Origin: an uncultured Serinicoccus sp. | GTDB lineage: Bacteria > Actinomycetota > Actinomycetes > Actinomycetales > Dermatophilaceae | Assembly (NCBI RefSeq): GCF_947487915.1 | Contig: NZ_CANKYH010000005.1 | Coordinates: forward strand, 248,001-312,000 | Length of the DNA stretch: 64,000 nt | Direction of reading: 5' to 3' | In this document: positions 7,170-16,494 of the stretch, in pieces | How positions within the stretch are numbered: the stretch's first letter is position 1 | Layout of the letters: each line of letters starts with the position of its first letter | Notes under the pieces: model-generated | What the model was told of the DNA's origin: nothing | Databases searched by the model: none | Seen by the model: the letters and a program-made list of their open reading frames with translations, nothing else | Position numbers and translations under genes: made by a program

Positions 7170-8549
7170 ATGACCGACCCCTCCCGCACGGCGGCGGCCC
7201 TCGCCGCCGGGTACGCCGACGGCTCGCTCTCCCCGACCGACGTCGTGACCCAGGTGCAGCAGGTCGTCGACGAGCGGGAGGAGCAGCTCAACGCGTTCGC
7301 CGTCCGCGACCCGGTCGACACCACGCTGGAGCAGGCGGCGGCGTCGGCGCTGCGCTGGGAGCAGGGACGTCCCCTCGGCCCGCTGGACGGCATACCGGTC
7401 ACGCTCAAGGAGAACCTCGCCCGCGCGAGGGTGCCGATGACCATGGGCTGCGCGGGTGTCACGCCGGTCGTCCCGGAGACCGACTCCCCGGTCGCCCGCC
7501 GCTGCCGCGAGTCGGGGCTCGTCGTCCTCGGCTCCACCGTCATGCCGGACTGGGGGATGCTCTCCTCCGGCGTGTCCAGCCGGCACGGCATCACCCGCTC
7601 CCCGCTGGACCCGACGTGGACGACCGGCGGGTCCAGCTCTGGCGCGGGCGCCGCGGCGGCCGGCGGCTACGGCCCGCTGCACGTCGGCACCGACATCGGC
7701 GGCTCCGTCCGGCTGCCCGGCACCTGGCTGGGGCTGGCCACCCTCAAGCCCAGCGCCGGTCGGATCCCGCTGCACGCGCCCTACCTCGGTCGGGTCGCCG
7801 GGCCCCTGACGCGCACGGCCCGGGACTGCGCCCTGCTCATGTCGGTGCTCGCCGGCCCGGACGCGGTCGACTGGACGTCGCTGCCGGAGCAACGGACGCG
7901 GTGGCAGGACCTCGACCTCGACGTCGCCGGGCTGCGCGTCGCGGTGTGGACGCAGGCCGGGTATGGCATGGAGCCCGATCCCGAGGTCGTCGCCGCGGTG
8001 GAGGGCGCCGCCGGGCGGTTGGCCGACGCGGGTGCGCAGGTGAGCAGGGTCGGGCCGTGGCTGACCCAGGACCTGCTGGACGGGGTCAACCTCTTCTGGC
8101 AGGCGCGGTCCTGGGCGGACTTCTCCCGGCTCGACCCGCAGGCGCAGGACCGGGTGCTGCCCTTCATCGCCGACTGGGTGACCCGGGCGGGTGACCTCAC
8201 CGGCACCGAGGTCATGGACGCCTACCACTGCTTCGCCGAGGTGCAGGCCCGCACGGTCGCCGCGTGGGCCGCCGCCGGCGACCCGGACGTGCTCCTGTCG
8301 CCGGTCGCACCCGGGGTGGCGTTCCCCGCCGAACAGCCCATGCCCTACCCCGACGACGGACGCGGCATGTGGCACATCAACTTCACCATGCCGTGGAACA
8401 TGACCGGCCAACCGGCCGGGACGGTCGACACCGCCCGGACCGCCGAGGGGAAGCCGGTGGGCGTGCAGGTCGTCGGCCGGCCCTTCGACGACCTCGGGGT
8501 GCTGCGGGTCATGCACCAGCTGGAGGCGGACCGCCCGACCCCCGGCTGA
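7170..8549 (+). CDS. Amidase (amidase-signature family)
   Basis: A 459-residue hydrolase of the amidase signature family, close to the usual length. It cleaves an amide bond using a Ser-cisSer-Lys triad. The Lys is in PVTLKENL (about K80), the Gly/Ser-rich loop reads TTGGSSSGAGAAAAGG, and the nucleophile Ser is in GTDIGGSVRLPG (about S179). No targeting sequence is seen, so it is probably cytoplasmic. The ATG at 7170 was chosen because the family N-terminus starts here and a TANNNT box sits just upstream. It is monocistronic and convergent with the glycosyltransferase block. The substrate cannot be told from the sequence; GatA is unlikely because no gatB or gatC is adjacent. Confidence 0.85.
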   Translation: MTDPSRTAAALAAGYADGSLSPTDVVTQVQQVVDEREEQLNAFAVRDPVDTTLEQAAASALRWEQGRPLGPLDGIPVTLKENLARARVPMTMGCAGVTPVVPETDSPVARRCRESGLVVLGSTVMPDWGMLSSGVSSRHGITRSPLDPTWTTGGSSSGAGAAAAGGYGPLHVGTDIGGSVRLPGTWLGLATLKPSAGRIPLHAPYLGRVAGPLTRTARDCALLMSVLAGPDAVDWTSLPEQRTRWQDLDLDVAGLRVAVWTQAGYGMEPDPEVVAAVEGAAGRLADAGAQVSRVGPWLTQDLLDGVNLFWQARSWADFSRLDPQAQDRVLPFIADWVTRAGDLTGTEVMDAYHCFAEVQARTVAAWAAAGDPDVLLSPVAPGVAFPAEQPMPYPDDGRGMWHINFTMPWNMTGQPAGTVDTARTAEGKPVGVQVVGRPFDDLGVLRVMHQLEADRPTPG

Positions 8550-8593
8550 CCGGCGTCGGGGAGGGCCCGGAGCCCACGACCACGGGCGAGCGG

Positions 8594-10927
8594 TCAGGGG
8601 TGCGCGGCCCGCCAGTGCTCGACCACCACGTCCGGCGGGACCTTCTCCACCGCGTCGGCGCTCAGGAAGCACGGGCCCGACCACCCGCCCAGCAGCCGGG
8701 CCCGGCCGGTGCCACGGGTGACCCGCACCTGCGCGCCGCTCGCCGGGTCCTCCGTCCACGGTCCGCAGGACGGGTCAGGGACGTCCACCTGAGCCGGCCA
8801 CGGGTTCCAGGGCAGCCGGTGCACCCAGACCGGCCGCGTCAGCCGCAGCTCGACCCGGGCCCTGGCGAGGACCTCGGCCGGTGGCCGACCCGGGTGGACG
8901 CGGGGGTCCGGCGGCAGGCCGTCGCGCGGGTCCGGAGTCCCCTGCCCTGCCGTGGCGTCCGTCCCGGTCAGCCAGACCCCGACGTCACCCTGGCGCAGCA
9001 CCGACTCCACCGCGAGCACGACCTGGCCGGGCGTCCAGCCCCGGACGTCGAGGTCCACGACGACGTCCGGCTGGGGGTAGCACCAGCCCCGGCCGCGCAC
9101 GAGGGGGTGGGGCAGCAGGTGGGCCAGGCGGGCGGTCTCGGCGTTCTTGACCCCCGACAGTGCGGTACCCGCGGCGTCCACGCGGCCGGCGACGTCCGGG
9201 CCGTCGTGCCAGGCGACCGCGTCGGGCACGTGCCGCAGGTCCGCCCCCGCCAGCCAGCACCGCCACGCGAACTCCCAGTCCTCCCCGCCGTAGCCGGTGA
9301 GCCGACCCTCGAACCCGCCGACGACGTCCAGCACCGCACGGGACACCCCCAGCACCGCGCCGATGACGAAGCGGAACGACGTGTCGTCGGCGGCTCGCAG
9401 GTCCTGCGTCCGCGCATACCCCTCGGCCAGCCAGGCGGGCGCCGGCAGCTCCGCGGACGGGGGCCAGCGCGTTTCCGCACTCGGGTCGGCATGGCGGCGC
9501 AGGTCGGCGTGGCGACGCCGACCGACCGCGAGGGTCGGACCGTCCAGGCAGGCCTGCTGCAGCGCGGCGACGTAGCCGTCCTCGGGCACGGTGTCCCCGT
9601 CGAGCAGGACCAGCACGCGGCCCGCCGTCGCCCCCAGGCCGAGGTTGCGGGCCGCCGCGAGCCGGAAGCCCTCGTCGGGCTGCCGCAGCACCCGGATCCG
9701 CCCGAGCGCCCCGTGCGGGGTGGGGGGCAGGGTGGGCGGCCGGGGCGAGCCGTCGTCCGCCACCACCAGCTCAAGACCGCCCCGGACCCCGGTCTGGGCA
9801 CCCAGGCGCGCGACGAGCAGGTCGAGCAGCTCCTGGTCTTGGTAGTACGGCACCACGACGGAGACCGCCGGCTCCCGGGCCGGGCCCGCGACCTGCCGTC
9901 CCACGCTCTCCCAGGTGGGCCCGAGGCGCACGTCGGGGGGCAGCCAGGTCGGGTCCGCGCCGTCCCGTGAGGACGCCTCGACCAGCGCGTCCGCGAGCGT
10001 CGGGGCCAGCCGCTCCTCGGAGACCGGCTGCACGGTCCCCGGCAGCCGGGCGGCGAGCTCCCGGGCATACCTCGAGTCGAGCAGCAGCGGCCGTCGTCCC
10101 GCGGCGAGCCAGGTCGCCACCGAGCCGGACGCGGACACGTGCCGGTGCGCCGCCACGGGCACGGTCGCCGCGGCGAGCAGACCCGGCAGCGCCTCGTCGG
10201 GGACGTAGCCGGTGGCGTGCCAGCGCACCCCAGCCTCCTCGGCGCGCGCGGCCAGCGCGGCCAGCAGGTCCTCGTGGCCCTGCGACGCGCCCCCGAGGTT
10301 GACGACCTCGACCGCGCGGTCCCGCAGCCGGGGGTCGCGGGCCGCCGACGCAGCGGCGTCCACGACCTCCTCGAGGCCCTTGCCCGGATAGACGAACCCC
10401 AGCGTGACGACGGTGAGGGGTGCCGGGGTGGTCGATGACGAGGGTCGGGGCGCGGCGCCGGCGTCGGGCTCGACCGGCAGCGGGACCACCAGGGTGCGCC
10501 CGAGCACGGCGGTGGCGACGTCAGGGCGGGCCCAGCGCAGCGCCGCCGCGAGCAGCAGCCGCTCGTGCGCGCTCGCCACGACGACCGTGTCCGCGGAGGC
10601 GGCCAAGCCCGCATACAGCTCGCTGCGCCCACGCCGGTGGCGCCCGTCCGAGCGCTGCGGCAGGTCGTGCAGCACCACCGTCACCCGGGCCGCCCCCCGC
10701 AGCACCCGACGCCACTCCACCAGCCCCTGTCCCGGCGCGGACGCCAGCAGCCGGTCGGTCACCTGGGCGAGCACCACCCGCCCGGCGACGGCACCGTCGG
10801 CGAGCTCGTCCAGCCGGCCGCACCGCAGGAGCTCGGCCTCCCCCAGGTGCGCGTGCACGCCGAGCCCGTGCCGCACGACACCGTGCTCCTCGGGACCGGG
10901 CACGAGGTGGACCAGCGACGGGGTCAC
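8594..10927 (-). CDS. Two-domain glycosyltransferase (GT4-like plus GT2)
   Basis: A 777-residue protein, last gene of the six-gene glycan block. The N-terminal half looks like a GT-B retaining glycosyltransferase (VVTLGFVYPGKGLEEVVDA, then HVSASGSVATWLAAGRRPLL in the donor-binding part). The second half is a GT-A/GT2 domain starting VSVVVPYYQDQELLD, with a DGD metal motif in LVLLDGDTVPEDG and a galactosyltransferase-7C-like segment GYGGEDWEFAWRCW. A tail of about 150 residues of unclear fold follows. The GTG at 10927 overlaps the stop of the WcbI gene by 4 bases (GTGA), which sets the start. Two catalytic domains in one chain suggest two successive sugar additions. Donor and acceptor are unknown. 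Confidence 0.8.
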   Translation of the reverse strand: MTPSLVHLVPGPEEHGVVRHGLGVHAHLGEAELLRCGRLDELADGAVAGRVVLAQVTDRLLASAPGQGLVEWRRVLRGAARVTVVLHDLPQRSDGRHRRGRSELYAGLAASADTVVVASAHERLLLAAALRWARPDVATAVLGRTLVVPLPVEPDAGAAPRPSSSTTPAPLTVVTLGFVYPGKGLEEVVDAAASAARDPRLRDRAVEVVNLGGASQGHEDLLAALAARAEEAGVRWHATGYVPDEALPGLLAAATVPVAAHRHVSASGSVATWLAAGRRPLLLDSRYARELAARLPGTVQPVSEERLAPTLADALVEASSRDGADPTWLPPDVRLGPTWESVGRQVAGPAREPAVSVVVPYYQDQELLDLLVARLGAQTGVRGGLELVVADDGSPRPPTLPPTPHGALGRIRVLRQPDEGFRLAAARNLGLGATAGRVLVLLDGDTVPEDGYVAALQQACLDGPTLAVGRRRHADLRRHADPSAETRWPPSAELPAPAWLAEGYARTQDLRAADDTSFRFVIGAVLGVSRAVLDVVGGFEGRLTGYGGEDWEFAWRCWLAGADLRHVPDAVAWHDGPDVAGRVDAAGTALSGVKNAETARLAHLLPHPLVRGRGWCYPQPDVVVDLDVRGWTPGQVVLAVESVLRQGDVGVWLTGTDATAGQGTPDPRDGLPPDPRVHPGRPPAEVLARARVELRLTRPVWVHRLPWNPWPAQVDVPDPSCGPWTEDPASGAQVRVTRGTGRARLLGGWSGPCFLSADAVEKVPPDVVVEHWRAAHP

Positions 10928-11835
10928 GGGCGCCAGCCCCACCGCCGCAGCAGGTCCTCCTTCTTCTGCACCCCGACCTCGACCACCCGCGGGTGACGGG
11001 CGTAGAACTCGTCGTGGGCGTCCCCCACCTCGTCGTCGGAGACCGCCTCGCCGTCCACGAGCCACCCCTCGCGGGGTTCCCCGCGCAGATCGAGCGCCTC
11101 GAGGACCCCGCGGGACAGGGGGGTGGCCACGGAGGCGAGGAGCACCCGCCCCGGATCCTGGACGGCCGCGCCCGAACCGGGCAGGACGTCCTCGAGCACC
11201 CGTCGGGCCAGCGCCAGCAGCACCTCGTTGCCGGGGTGGTCGACGGTCCGACCGGCCGCGGCCCCGGCGGTCCGGACGACGTCGCTGATGCGCAGGCTCT
11301 CTTGCGCCCGCTCGCGCCGCTCGAGCTCGGCCAGCGAGTCGGCGGCGAGCTCGCGCACGAGCGTGGCCGGCGCCTCCCACGGACCGTCCCACCCGGCGGC
11401 GCGCGCCAGCCGCCGCACGTCGTGGTAGGGCACGACGGGCGGGTCCTCGACGTCCGGGTGGCGCACCAGCACCTGCTCGGGGTAGAGACCGGTGAAGAAG
11501 TAGTTGGGCGCAGCCACCACCCGCGCCCCCGGTCGCAGCCGCGTCGCGACCTGGTCCGTGCCGAGCGGCATACCCCGGTAGTCGTCGGCCACCGACTGGG
11601 CGACGAGGACGTCGACCCAGGCCAGCAGGCGGTCGAGGTGGGCCAGGTCCGCCTCCTCCAGCTCGTGCACCGGCGGCATCCGCACGGTGTCGAGGACGTC
11701 GGCGGTGTCGAGGGCGACCCGCAGCGCCTCGGCCTGGCAGTTGCCGAAGACCGCCAGCCGCGGCCGCCCGGTCGCGGGCAGCTCCTCCAGCCCGTAGAAG
11801 CCGCCGTAGTGGCGACGCCGTCCGTCCTCGCTCAC
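10924..11835 (-). CDS. WcbI-like polysaccharide-biosynthesis protein
   Basis: A 303-residue protein with the start of a WcbI-type domain: RLAVFGNCQAEALRVAL, followed by LAWVDVLVAQSV and VVAAPNYFFTGLYPEQ. WcbI proteins occur in capsule clusters and have been proposed as acetyl- or acyltransferases with a CoA-binding fold. The C-terminal third continues with WLVDGEAVSDDEVGD and a Lys/Arg-rich end. The GTG at 11835 overlaps the upstream stop by 4 bases. Its presence among glycosyltransferases suggests that the glycan made here carries a non-sugar substituent. The function is inferred from family and context only. Confidence 0.75.
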   Translation of the reverse strand: MSEDGRRRHYGGFYGLEELPATGRPRLAVFGNCQAEALRVALDTADVLDTVRMPPVHELEEADLAHLDRLLAWVDVLVAQSVADDYRGMPLGTDQVATRLRPGARVVAAPNYFFTGLYPEQVLVRHPDVEDPPVVPYHDVRRLARAAGWDGPWEAPATLVRELAADSLAELERRERAQESLRISDVVRTAGAAAGRTVDHPGNEVLLALARRVLEDVLPGSGAAVQDPGRVLLASVATPLSRGVLEALDLRGEPREGWLVDGEAVSDDEVGDAHDEFYARHPRVVEVGVQKKEDLLRRWGWRP

Positions 11836-12950
11836 GGTGGGCTCCCTCCGTCGATCCGTCGTCCCTCGAGGACACCGGCATACACCTGGGCGTGCCGTCG
11901 CGCCAGCTCGAGCCGCTGCGCGGACCGTGCCGCCCGGCCGGGGCGGGCGGGGGGTCCGACCGCGCACCGGGCGAGCAGGTCGGCGAGCCGCGACGGCGAG
12001 GGCGCCCGGTCCGGCGCCCCCCACGTCCGGACCATCCCGCCGCCCTGCTCCTCGAGGTGGCCGACCTGCGGGGCGAGCACCCAGGTGCCGAGGTCGCGGC
12101 ACGCCTCGACCCAGCCCGAGTGCGTGGCCCAGGCGTAGGGCAGGACTGAGACGTCCACGCTCTGCAGGGCGGACCAGAGCTGCTCGTCGTCCAGGCGTGG
12201 GCCCACGACCACCTCGACCCCCGGCGGTGGGTCGTCGAGTAGCCGGCGCAGCAGCCCGGCGAGCGCCTCGTCGTGCCGGGGGAAGCCCGGGTCCAGCACC
12301 TCGGGGTGCGCCCGGACCTCCAGCACGGTCGCGCGGCCGGTTCGCGCGGGCAGGTCCGGCAGGGCCTCGAGCAGCGCCGGCAGGACCCGCATCGGCGCCA
12401 GGTTGGTCCGCAGGCTTTTGAGGTGCAGCCCGACGCGCAGCTCCTCGTGCACGGGGCGTGGCCCGTCGAGCAGCGCGAGCGGGACCACGTGCGGGTGCGG
12501 CAGGACGAGCGGGCGGCGGCCGTGCTCCTGCTCGACGCGGTCGGCCGCACCCTCGCTGAGGGTGAGCAGACCGTCGGAGCGCTCGACGAGCAGGGCCAGC
12601 TGGTCCCGGTGGTGGGTCTGGTCGTGCAGGTGGGGGTGGTCGACGTCGTGGACGGTGTGGACGAGCGGAAGGCCGAGGTCGGCCAGCGCGTCCAGCAAGG
12701 CGCGCAGCTCGGGCAGGCTGCGCCCCTCCACCCCGAAGTGCACGTGCAGGACGTCCTGCTCGCGCGCGTGCTCGCGCACCCACGCCTCCTCCAGCGCGGG
12801 GTGCGGCCACCACCGGCCCGCGGGCGCCCCGGGCACCGGCGGGTCGGGGAGCACCGTCACGGCGGGCGGGGACGCTCCCGTCGGTGGCGCCTGCACGTGC
12901 TCGACGTAGGGATGGGCGGCGGGGACGTGCCGCACCCGCACCGGGCTCAC
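11832..12950 (-). CDS. GT4-like glycosyltransferase
   Basis: A 372-residue GT-B type glycosyltransferase. The N-terminal domain contains DVLHVHFGVEG and LPLVHTVHDVDHPHLHDQ, a His-rich acceptor-side loop; the C-terminal domain has VVVGPRLDDEQLWSALQSVD and DVSVLPYAWATHSGWVEACRDLG in the donor-binding region. The usual EPFGL-type motif is replaced by ATHSGWVEA, so the donor may differ from common GT4 enzymes. The GTG at 12950 overlaps the preceding stop by 4 bases (GTGA), which fixes the start. It probably acts in the cytoplasm on a lipid-linked or protein-linked acceptor, as no membrane segment is present. Confidence 0.75.
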   Translation of the reverse strand: MSPVRVRHVPAAHPYVEHVQAPPTGASPPAVTVLPDPPVPGAPAGRWWPHPALEEAWVREHAREQDVLHVHFGVEGRSLPELRALLDALADLGLPLVHTVHDVDHPHLHDQTHHRDQLALLVERSDGLLTLSEGAADRVEQEHGRRPLVLPHPHVVPLALLDGPRPVHEELRVGLHLKSLRTNLAPMRVLPALLEALPDLPARTGRATVLEVRAHPEVLDPGFPRHDEALAGLLRRLLDDPPPGVEVVVGPRLDDEQLWSALQSVDVSVLPYAWATHSGWVEACRDLGTWVLAPQVGHLEEQGGGMVRTWGAPDRAPSPSRLADLLARCAVGPPARPGRAARSAQRLELARRHAQVYAGVLEGRRIDGGSPP

Positions 12951-13861
12951 CCGCTCACCACCCAGCGCCCGGACCGGTCCTGCTCGGCCAGGCCGAGCCG
13001 GCGGAAGGCCTCGAGCCAGCCCTCCATCGGCCACCACCCCCAGCGGTCGGCGAAGACGCCCGCGTTGCGCACGACCGCCGCCAGGTGCGCCACCGGCGGG
13101 GAGGACGAGGGGTGGTGCTGGTGGTAGGCGGTCGCCCCACCGACCCAGACGAGCCTCCCGCCACGTGCACCGAGCAGCTGGCCGAAGTCGGTGTCCTCCC
13201 CGCCGTAGCCGACGTAGTCGGTGCAGAAGCCGCCGACCGCCTGAAGGTCCTCGGCCGTCGTCGCGAAGCTCAACGACCAGAACCGGGTGAGGTCGGGCTC
13301 CCGGCGCTGCTCCCCCGCCGTCAGCCGCACCCGGTCGGGCCGGTGCTCACCGAGCCGCACGAGCTCGGCCGGGTTGCTCCACCCCTGCTCCCGGGGAGGC
13401 AGGTAGGCCACGTCCCCGCCCAGGACCAGCGGTCCGGCGTCGTCGCGCGGGGCGGCCAACGCGTCGGCATACGTCTCCACCGTGCCAGGACCGGGTATGC
13501 AGTCCACGTCCAGGAAGACGAGGGTCTGCGCCCCGTGCCGCACGGCCGTGGTGGCTGCGGTGTTGCGGGCGAGGGCGAGCGGCAGTCCCTGCGGGTCGGC
13601 CTCGACCTCGACCACCAGCAGCCGCGGGGTGGCGGCCCCCGGGGCCGGTCGGGGTCCCGCGCCCGGGCCGGCGGGGGGGTCGGGCCGGTCGGGGCGGTCG
13701 TGCTCGTCCCAGGCCTCCCGCGCCACCCGGGCGACGTCCGGGTCGTCGATGGCCGCCACGACATGGAGGTCGGGACGGCGCACGCCGCCGGCGAGCCCGG
13801 CGATCTGACCGCGCAGGTGGTCGTGCCGGCCGTGCGCCAGGGTGAGGACCGCGACGCTCAT
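12947..13861 (-). CDS. GT2-family glycosyltransferase
   Basis: A 304-residue inverting GT-A glycosyltransferase beginning MSVAVLTLAHGRHDHL. The metal-binding DxD is in LVFLDVDCIPG. A second conserved part, GYGGEDTDFGQLL, matches the galactosyltransferase-7 C-terminal type also seen in the two-domain enzyme of this block. An Asp/Pro/Arg-rich insertion of about 30 residues lies between the first strands. The ATG at 13861 overlaps the upstream stop (ATGA). The repeated occurrence of this GT2 subtype in one locus suggests that similar sugars are added twice. Substrates are unknown. Confidence 0.8.
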   Translation of the reverse strand: MSVAVLTLAHGRHDHLRGQIAGLAGGVRRPDLHVVAAIDDPDVARVAREAWDEHDRPDRPDPPAGPGAGPRPAPGAATPRLLVVEVEADPQGLPLALARNTAATTAVRHGAQTLVFLDVDCIPGPGTVETYADALAAPRDDAGPLVLGGDVAYLPPREQGWSNPAELVRLGEHRPDRVRLTAGEQRREPDLTRFWSLSFATTAEDLQAVGGFCTDYVGYGGEDTDFGQLLGARGGRLVWVGGATAYHQHHPSSSPPVAHLAAVVRNAGVFADRWGWWPMEGWLEAFRRLGLAEQDRSGRWVVSG

Positions 13862-14982
13862 GCGCCCCGCTCCACGCCGGGACGGACCGCAGGATCCGTC
13901 GGGGTGCGGGGCACGTCCGCGTCGGCGCCGACCGGCCGCGCCAGCGAGTCGGCCAACGCGTCCAGGTGGCCGGCGGCGGCGCCCGGACCGTCCTGCCCCC
14001 AGCGCGACCATCCCTGCCCGCCGAGCTCGAGGGCGCGCGACAGCAGCCCGGGCCACCGCCTGCCGTCGGGCCACCCGTCGGACGTCGCCGCGATCCCGAG
14101 GCGGGACAGGGCGGCGGCCGTCGCCACCTGCTCGTCGAAGGGCCGCGTCTGGGCCAGCACGACCGCCGGACGGCGGGCCAGCGCGACGTCGGCCACCGCG
14201 CCCTGTCCGGCGTGGCACACCACCACGTCGGCGCGGGACAGCTCGCCCGGCAGGTCCGGCGACGGCGGGTGCCCGCCACCGCGGACCACCCAGGTCCATC
14301 CGCGGGTCGCGGACCGCGCGTCCTGCAAGTGCGCGGGGCGCAACGGCTCCCCTCCGTGGCCCCACAGCACCAGCACCTGCCGACCGGTCCCGCCGGTCTC
14401 CCGGGTCGGGGCAGGGGCGGCGGCCGCCGCGGGCGCGGGGGCGCCGGTGGAGGACGGCCGTGCGCCGGCGAGCGCGCTGATCCCGCCGACCTCCCAGGTC
14501 TTGAGGCGCCATCGCGCCGGCCAGTCCTCCAGGGGATGGGCGCCGGCGGGCCAGGGGGCGAGGATGGCCTCCGCCACGTCGTAGGCCAGCGCGTGCACCG
14601 CGTCGGTGCGCCGCCCCGGCATCCCGCCCACCACCACGGGCACCCCGCACAGCCGCGCCAGCAGGCTGACCTCCACCGACACGTCCACGACGAGCAGCTC
14701 GGGGCCGGCCTGCTCGAGCCAGGCCAGGAGCTGCGCGTGCCGTCGCAGCAGGCCGGGGTGGTGCAGCGGCACCCAGTGCAGCACCCCGTGGGCGGTGACG
14801 TCGGCCCCCTCGGGGTACACCGGCGGGTCGTCGTCGCGGGCCAGCTCGACCCAGTCGCCCGGCCAACCCTCCGGGGCGGGGCCGCTGCCGAGCCCGGTGA
14901 CGGCGTGCCGGGTGCGGCGGGCCACGGCGGTGGCGCGGCGCCGGTGGCCCGACCCCTGGTGGTGCAGGTAGTAGCCGATCAC
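13858..14982 (-). CDS. MurG/GT28-like glycosyltransferase
   Basis: A 374-residue protein with a GT28-type layout. It starts at the GTG at 14982 with IGYYLHHQGSGHRRR, the Gly-rich nucleotide or acceptor loop of MurG-like enzymes. The C-terminal donor-binding domain reads VVCHAGQGAVADVALARRP followed by FDEQ, close to the HxGxG and Gln motifs of this fold. A low-complexity Ala/Pro linker sits near residue 230. The start overlaps the previous stop by 4 bases. It is not MurG itself, since no dcw cluster genes surround it. Its place as second gene in the block suggests an early sugar transfer. Confidence 0.75.
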   Translation of the reverse strand: MIGYYLHHQGSGHRRRATAVARRTRHAVTGLGSGPAPEGWPGDWVELARDDDPPVYPEGADVTAHGVLHWVPLHHPGLLRRHAQLLAWLEQAGPELLVVDVSVEVSLLARLCGVPVVVGGMPGRRTDAVHALAYDVAEAILAPWPAGAHPLEDWPARWRLKTWEVGGISALAGARPSSTGAPAPAAAAAPAPTRETGGTGRQVLVLWGHGGEPLRPAHLQDARSATRGWTWVVRGGGHPPSPDLPGELSRADVVVCHAGQGAVADVALARRPAVVLAQTRPFDEQVATAAALSRLGIAATSDGWPDGRRWPGLLSRALELGGQGWSRWGQDGPGAAAGHLDALADSLARPVGADADVPRTPTDPAVRPGVERGA

Positions 14983-16220
14983 CGGCCGGGCTCTGCCTCG
15001 GCCTCGGAGAGGGCCAGGGACCCCACGGTCCGCGGGTGCGCGGTCCGCTCGAGGAGGGCGCGCTCCCTGCGGCCCGCCCGCTGCGGAGCCCTGCCGGCAC
15101 TGCGGGGCTGACGCAGGGAGCGGCGGCCCAGCCGCGCGGCGGACTCGTAGACCCGCTCGAAGCGGTCGACCATGGCGTCCACCGAGTGGTGCTCCAGGGC
15201 GTGGGCGCGGGCCAGCGGGCGCGAGAGCTGCAGCACCTCGCCCAGCAGCTCGGCGCCGGTGCGCACCAGCTCCGTCTCCGGGAGCGGCCGGCCGGCCCGG
15301 TCCTGCACCGGGACGAGCCGCCCGACGTGCTCCCCCACGACCTCGCCGAGGCCACCCCGGTCGAGCGCGAGCACGGGGGTGCCGCACGCCAGGGCCTCGG
15401 CGGCCACGAGGCCGAAGGGCTCGTCCCAGTCAGGGGTGACGAGCGCGGCCGCGCTGCGTCCCACGAGCGAGGCGAGGTCGGAGGTGCGCAGGTGACCGGC
15501 ATACGTGATGCCCTCGCCCAGGAGCGGCCACAGCACCTCCCGCGCGTAGGTCTCGTCGGACAACGGGCCGGCCAGCACGAGCGGCAGGCCCGCGCGCCGG
15601 GCGATGGCGACGGCCAGGTGCGGTGCCTTCTCGGGGGTGATCCGCCCGGACCAGACGAGGGCCGGGCCGCCGGGTCCGACGCGCCACTCCCGCGTGTCGA
15701 TGCCGTTCGGCACGAGCTGGGGGCGGACCAGGTCCGACCAGGCCCGGGCGGTGTGCCGGCTGACGGCCGTCACGACCGGTTGCCGACCCGGTATGCCCTG
15801 GGCGGCCCGAAGCGCGGACTCCAGCCACGGCGTCGGCGGGGTGTGCAGGGAGAGCACCGTCGGCGCGGGCAGCAGGGGCGCCATCGCCACCGGCAGGTAG
15901 TGCAGGGCGTGGGTGTGCACGACGTCGACGTCCGTGCGCTGGGCCAGGTTCATCATGAGGCTGAGGTGGGCGTGGTGCTGCTGCATCCACCCCGCCTCGG
16001 GCATGGAGACGTCGGTCTGGGCCGCGGCGCTGAGCTTCAGGCGCTCGGGCCACAGGTAGTCCACCCCGGGGATCTCCTGGCTGCCGCGAGCCGCGAAGAC
16101 GCTGACCCGGTGCCCCCGCGTGGCGAGGCCCGAGACGAGGTGCGCCGTTAGCGACTCCAGGCCCCCGGCGAAGGGCTCGGCCAACGGGTGTCGGGCGTGG
16201 GCGACGACCACGACGTGCAT
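14979..16220 (-). CDS. GT4-family glycosyltransferase, first gene of the glycan block
   Basis: A 413-residue GT4 enzyme. The N-terminus has FAGGLESLTAHLVSGLATRG, the typical acceptor-side Gly loop, and DVVHTHALHYLP. The C-terminal domain contains LVWSGRITPEKAPHLAVAIA and EPFGLVAAEALACGTPV, the classic E-x7-E nucleotide-sugar motif. The ATG at 16220 was chosen over an ATG 18 bases upstream because GGAGG lies 7 bases before it, inside the longer alternative. It leads a minus-strand chain of six genes in which every junction is a 4-base overlap, so all six are very probably translated together. No flippase, polymerase or export gene is included. Confidence 0.85.
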   Translation of the reverse strand: MHVVVVAHARHPLAEPFAGGLESLTAHLVSGLATRGHRVSVFAARGSQEIPGVDYLWPERLKLSAAAQTDVSMPEAGWMQQHHAHLSLMMNLAQRTDVDVVHTHALHYLPVAMAPLLPAPTVLSLHTPPTPWLESALRAAQGIPGRQPVVTAVSRHTARAWSDLVRPQLVPNGIDTREWRVGPGGPALVWSGRITPEKAPHLAVAIARRAGLPLVLAGPLSDETYAREVLWPLLGEGITYAGHLRTSDLASLVGRSAAALVTPDWDEPFGLVAAEALACGTPVLALDRGGLGEVVGEHVGRLVPVQDRAGRPLPETELVRTGAELLGEVLQLSRPLARAHALEHHSVDAMVDRFERVYESAARLGRRSLRQPRSAGRAPQRAGRRERALLERTAHPRTVGSLALSEAEAEPGR

Positions 16221-16494
16221 AGCAGAACCTCCAGTCATCGGGTGGGCGACGTGACGTGGGCATGCGCCTGCGCCGGCATGCTCGACCATCGAACGTCAGT
16301 CTGGACAATAGGCCGAGTCCGGCGATCGCGCCGTCTGGACCGGCACCTGGCGACGGAGGCGGCCGCGACGGCGCCCGTCCTGGTGGGCGTGGGGACGGAC
16401 GATCCGGGGCGTGACCTGCACGGCCCCGGTGGTCCGGGCCGGGGCCACACGCCACGACATGACGTGCGGCGTGCGCGGTCCTACCCTGAGGGAC
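16221..16494. other. Divergent promoter region, glycan block and FAD enzyme
   Basis: No gene is seen. On the minus strand TATTGT at 16310-16305 is a good -10 candidate for the glycan block, about 85 bases upstream of its first ATG, without a clear -35. The plus-strand promoter lies at 16459-16487. Confidence 0.4.
16459..16487 (+). promoter_or_regulatory. Promoter with ATGACG -35 and TACCCT -10
   Basis: ATGACG (16459-16464) and TACCCT (16482-16487) are 17 bases apart, and the -10 ends 7 bases before the ATG at 16495. The FAD enzyme mRNA is thus probably leaderless. Confidence 0.45.
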
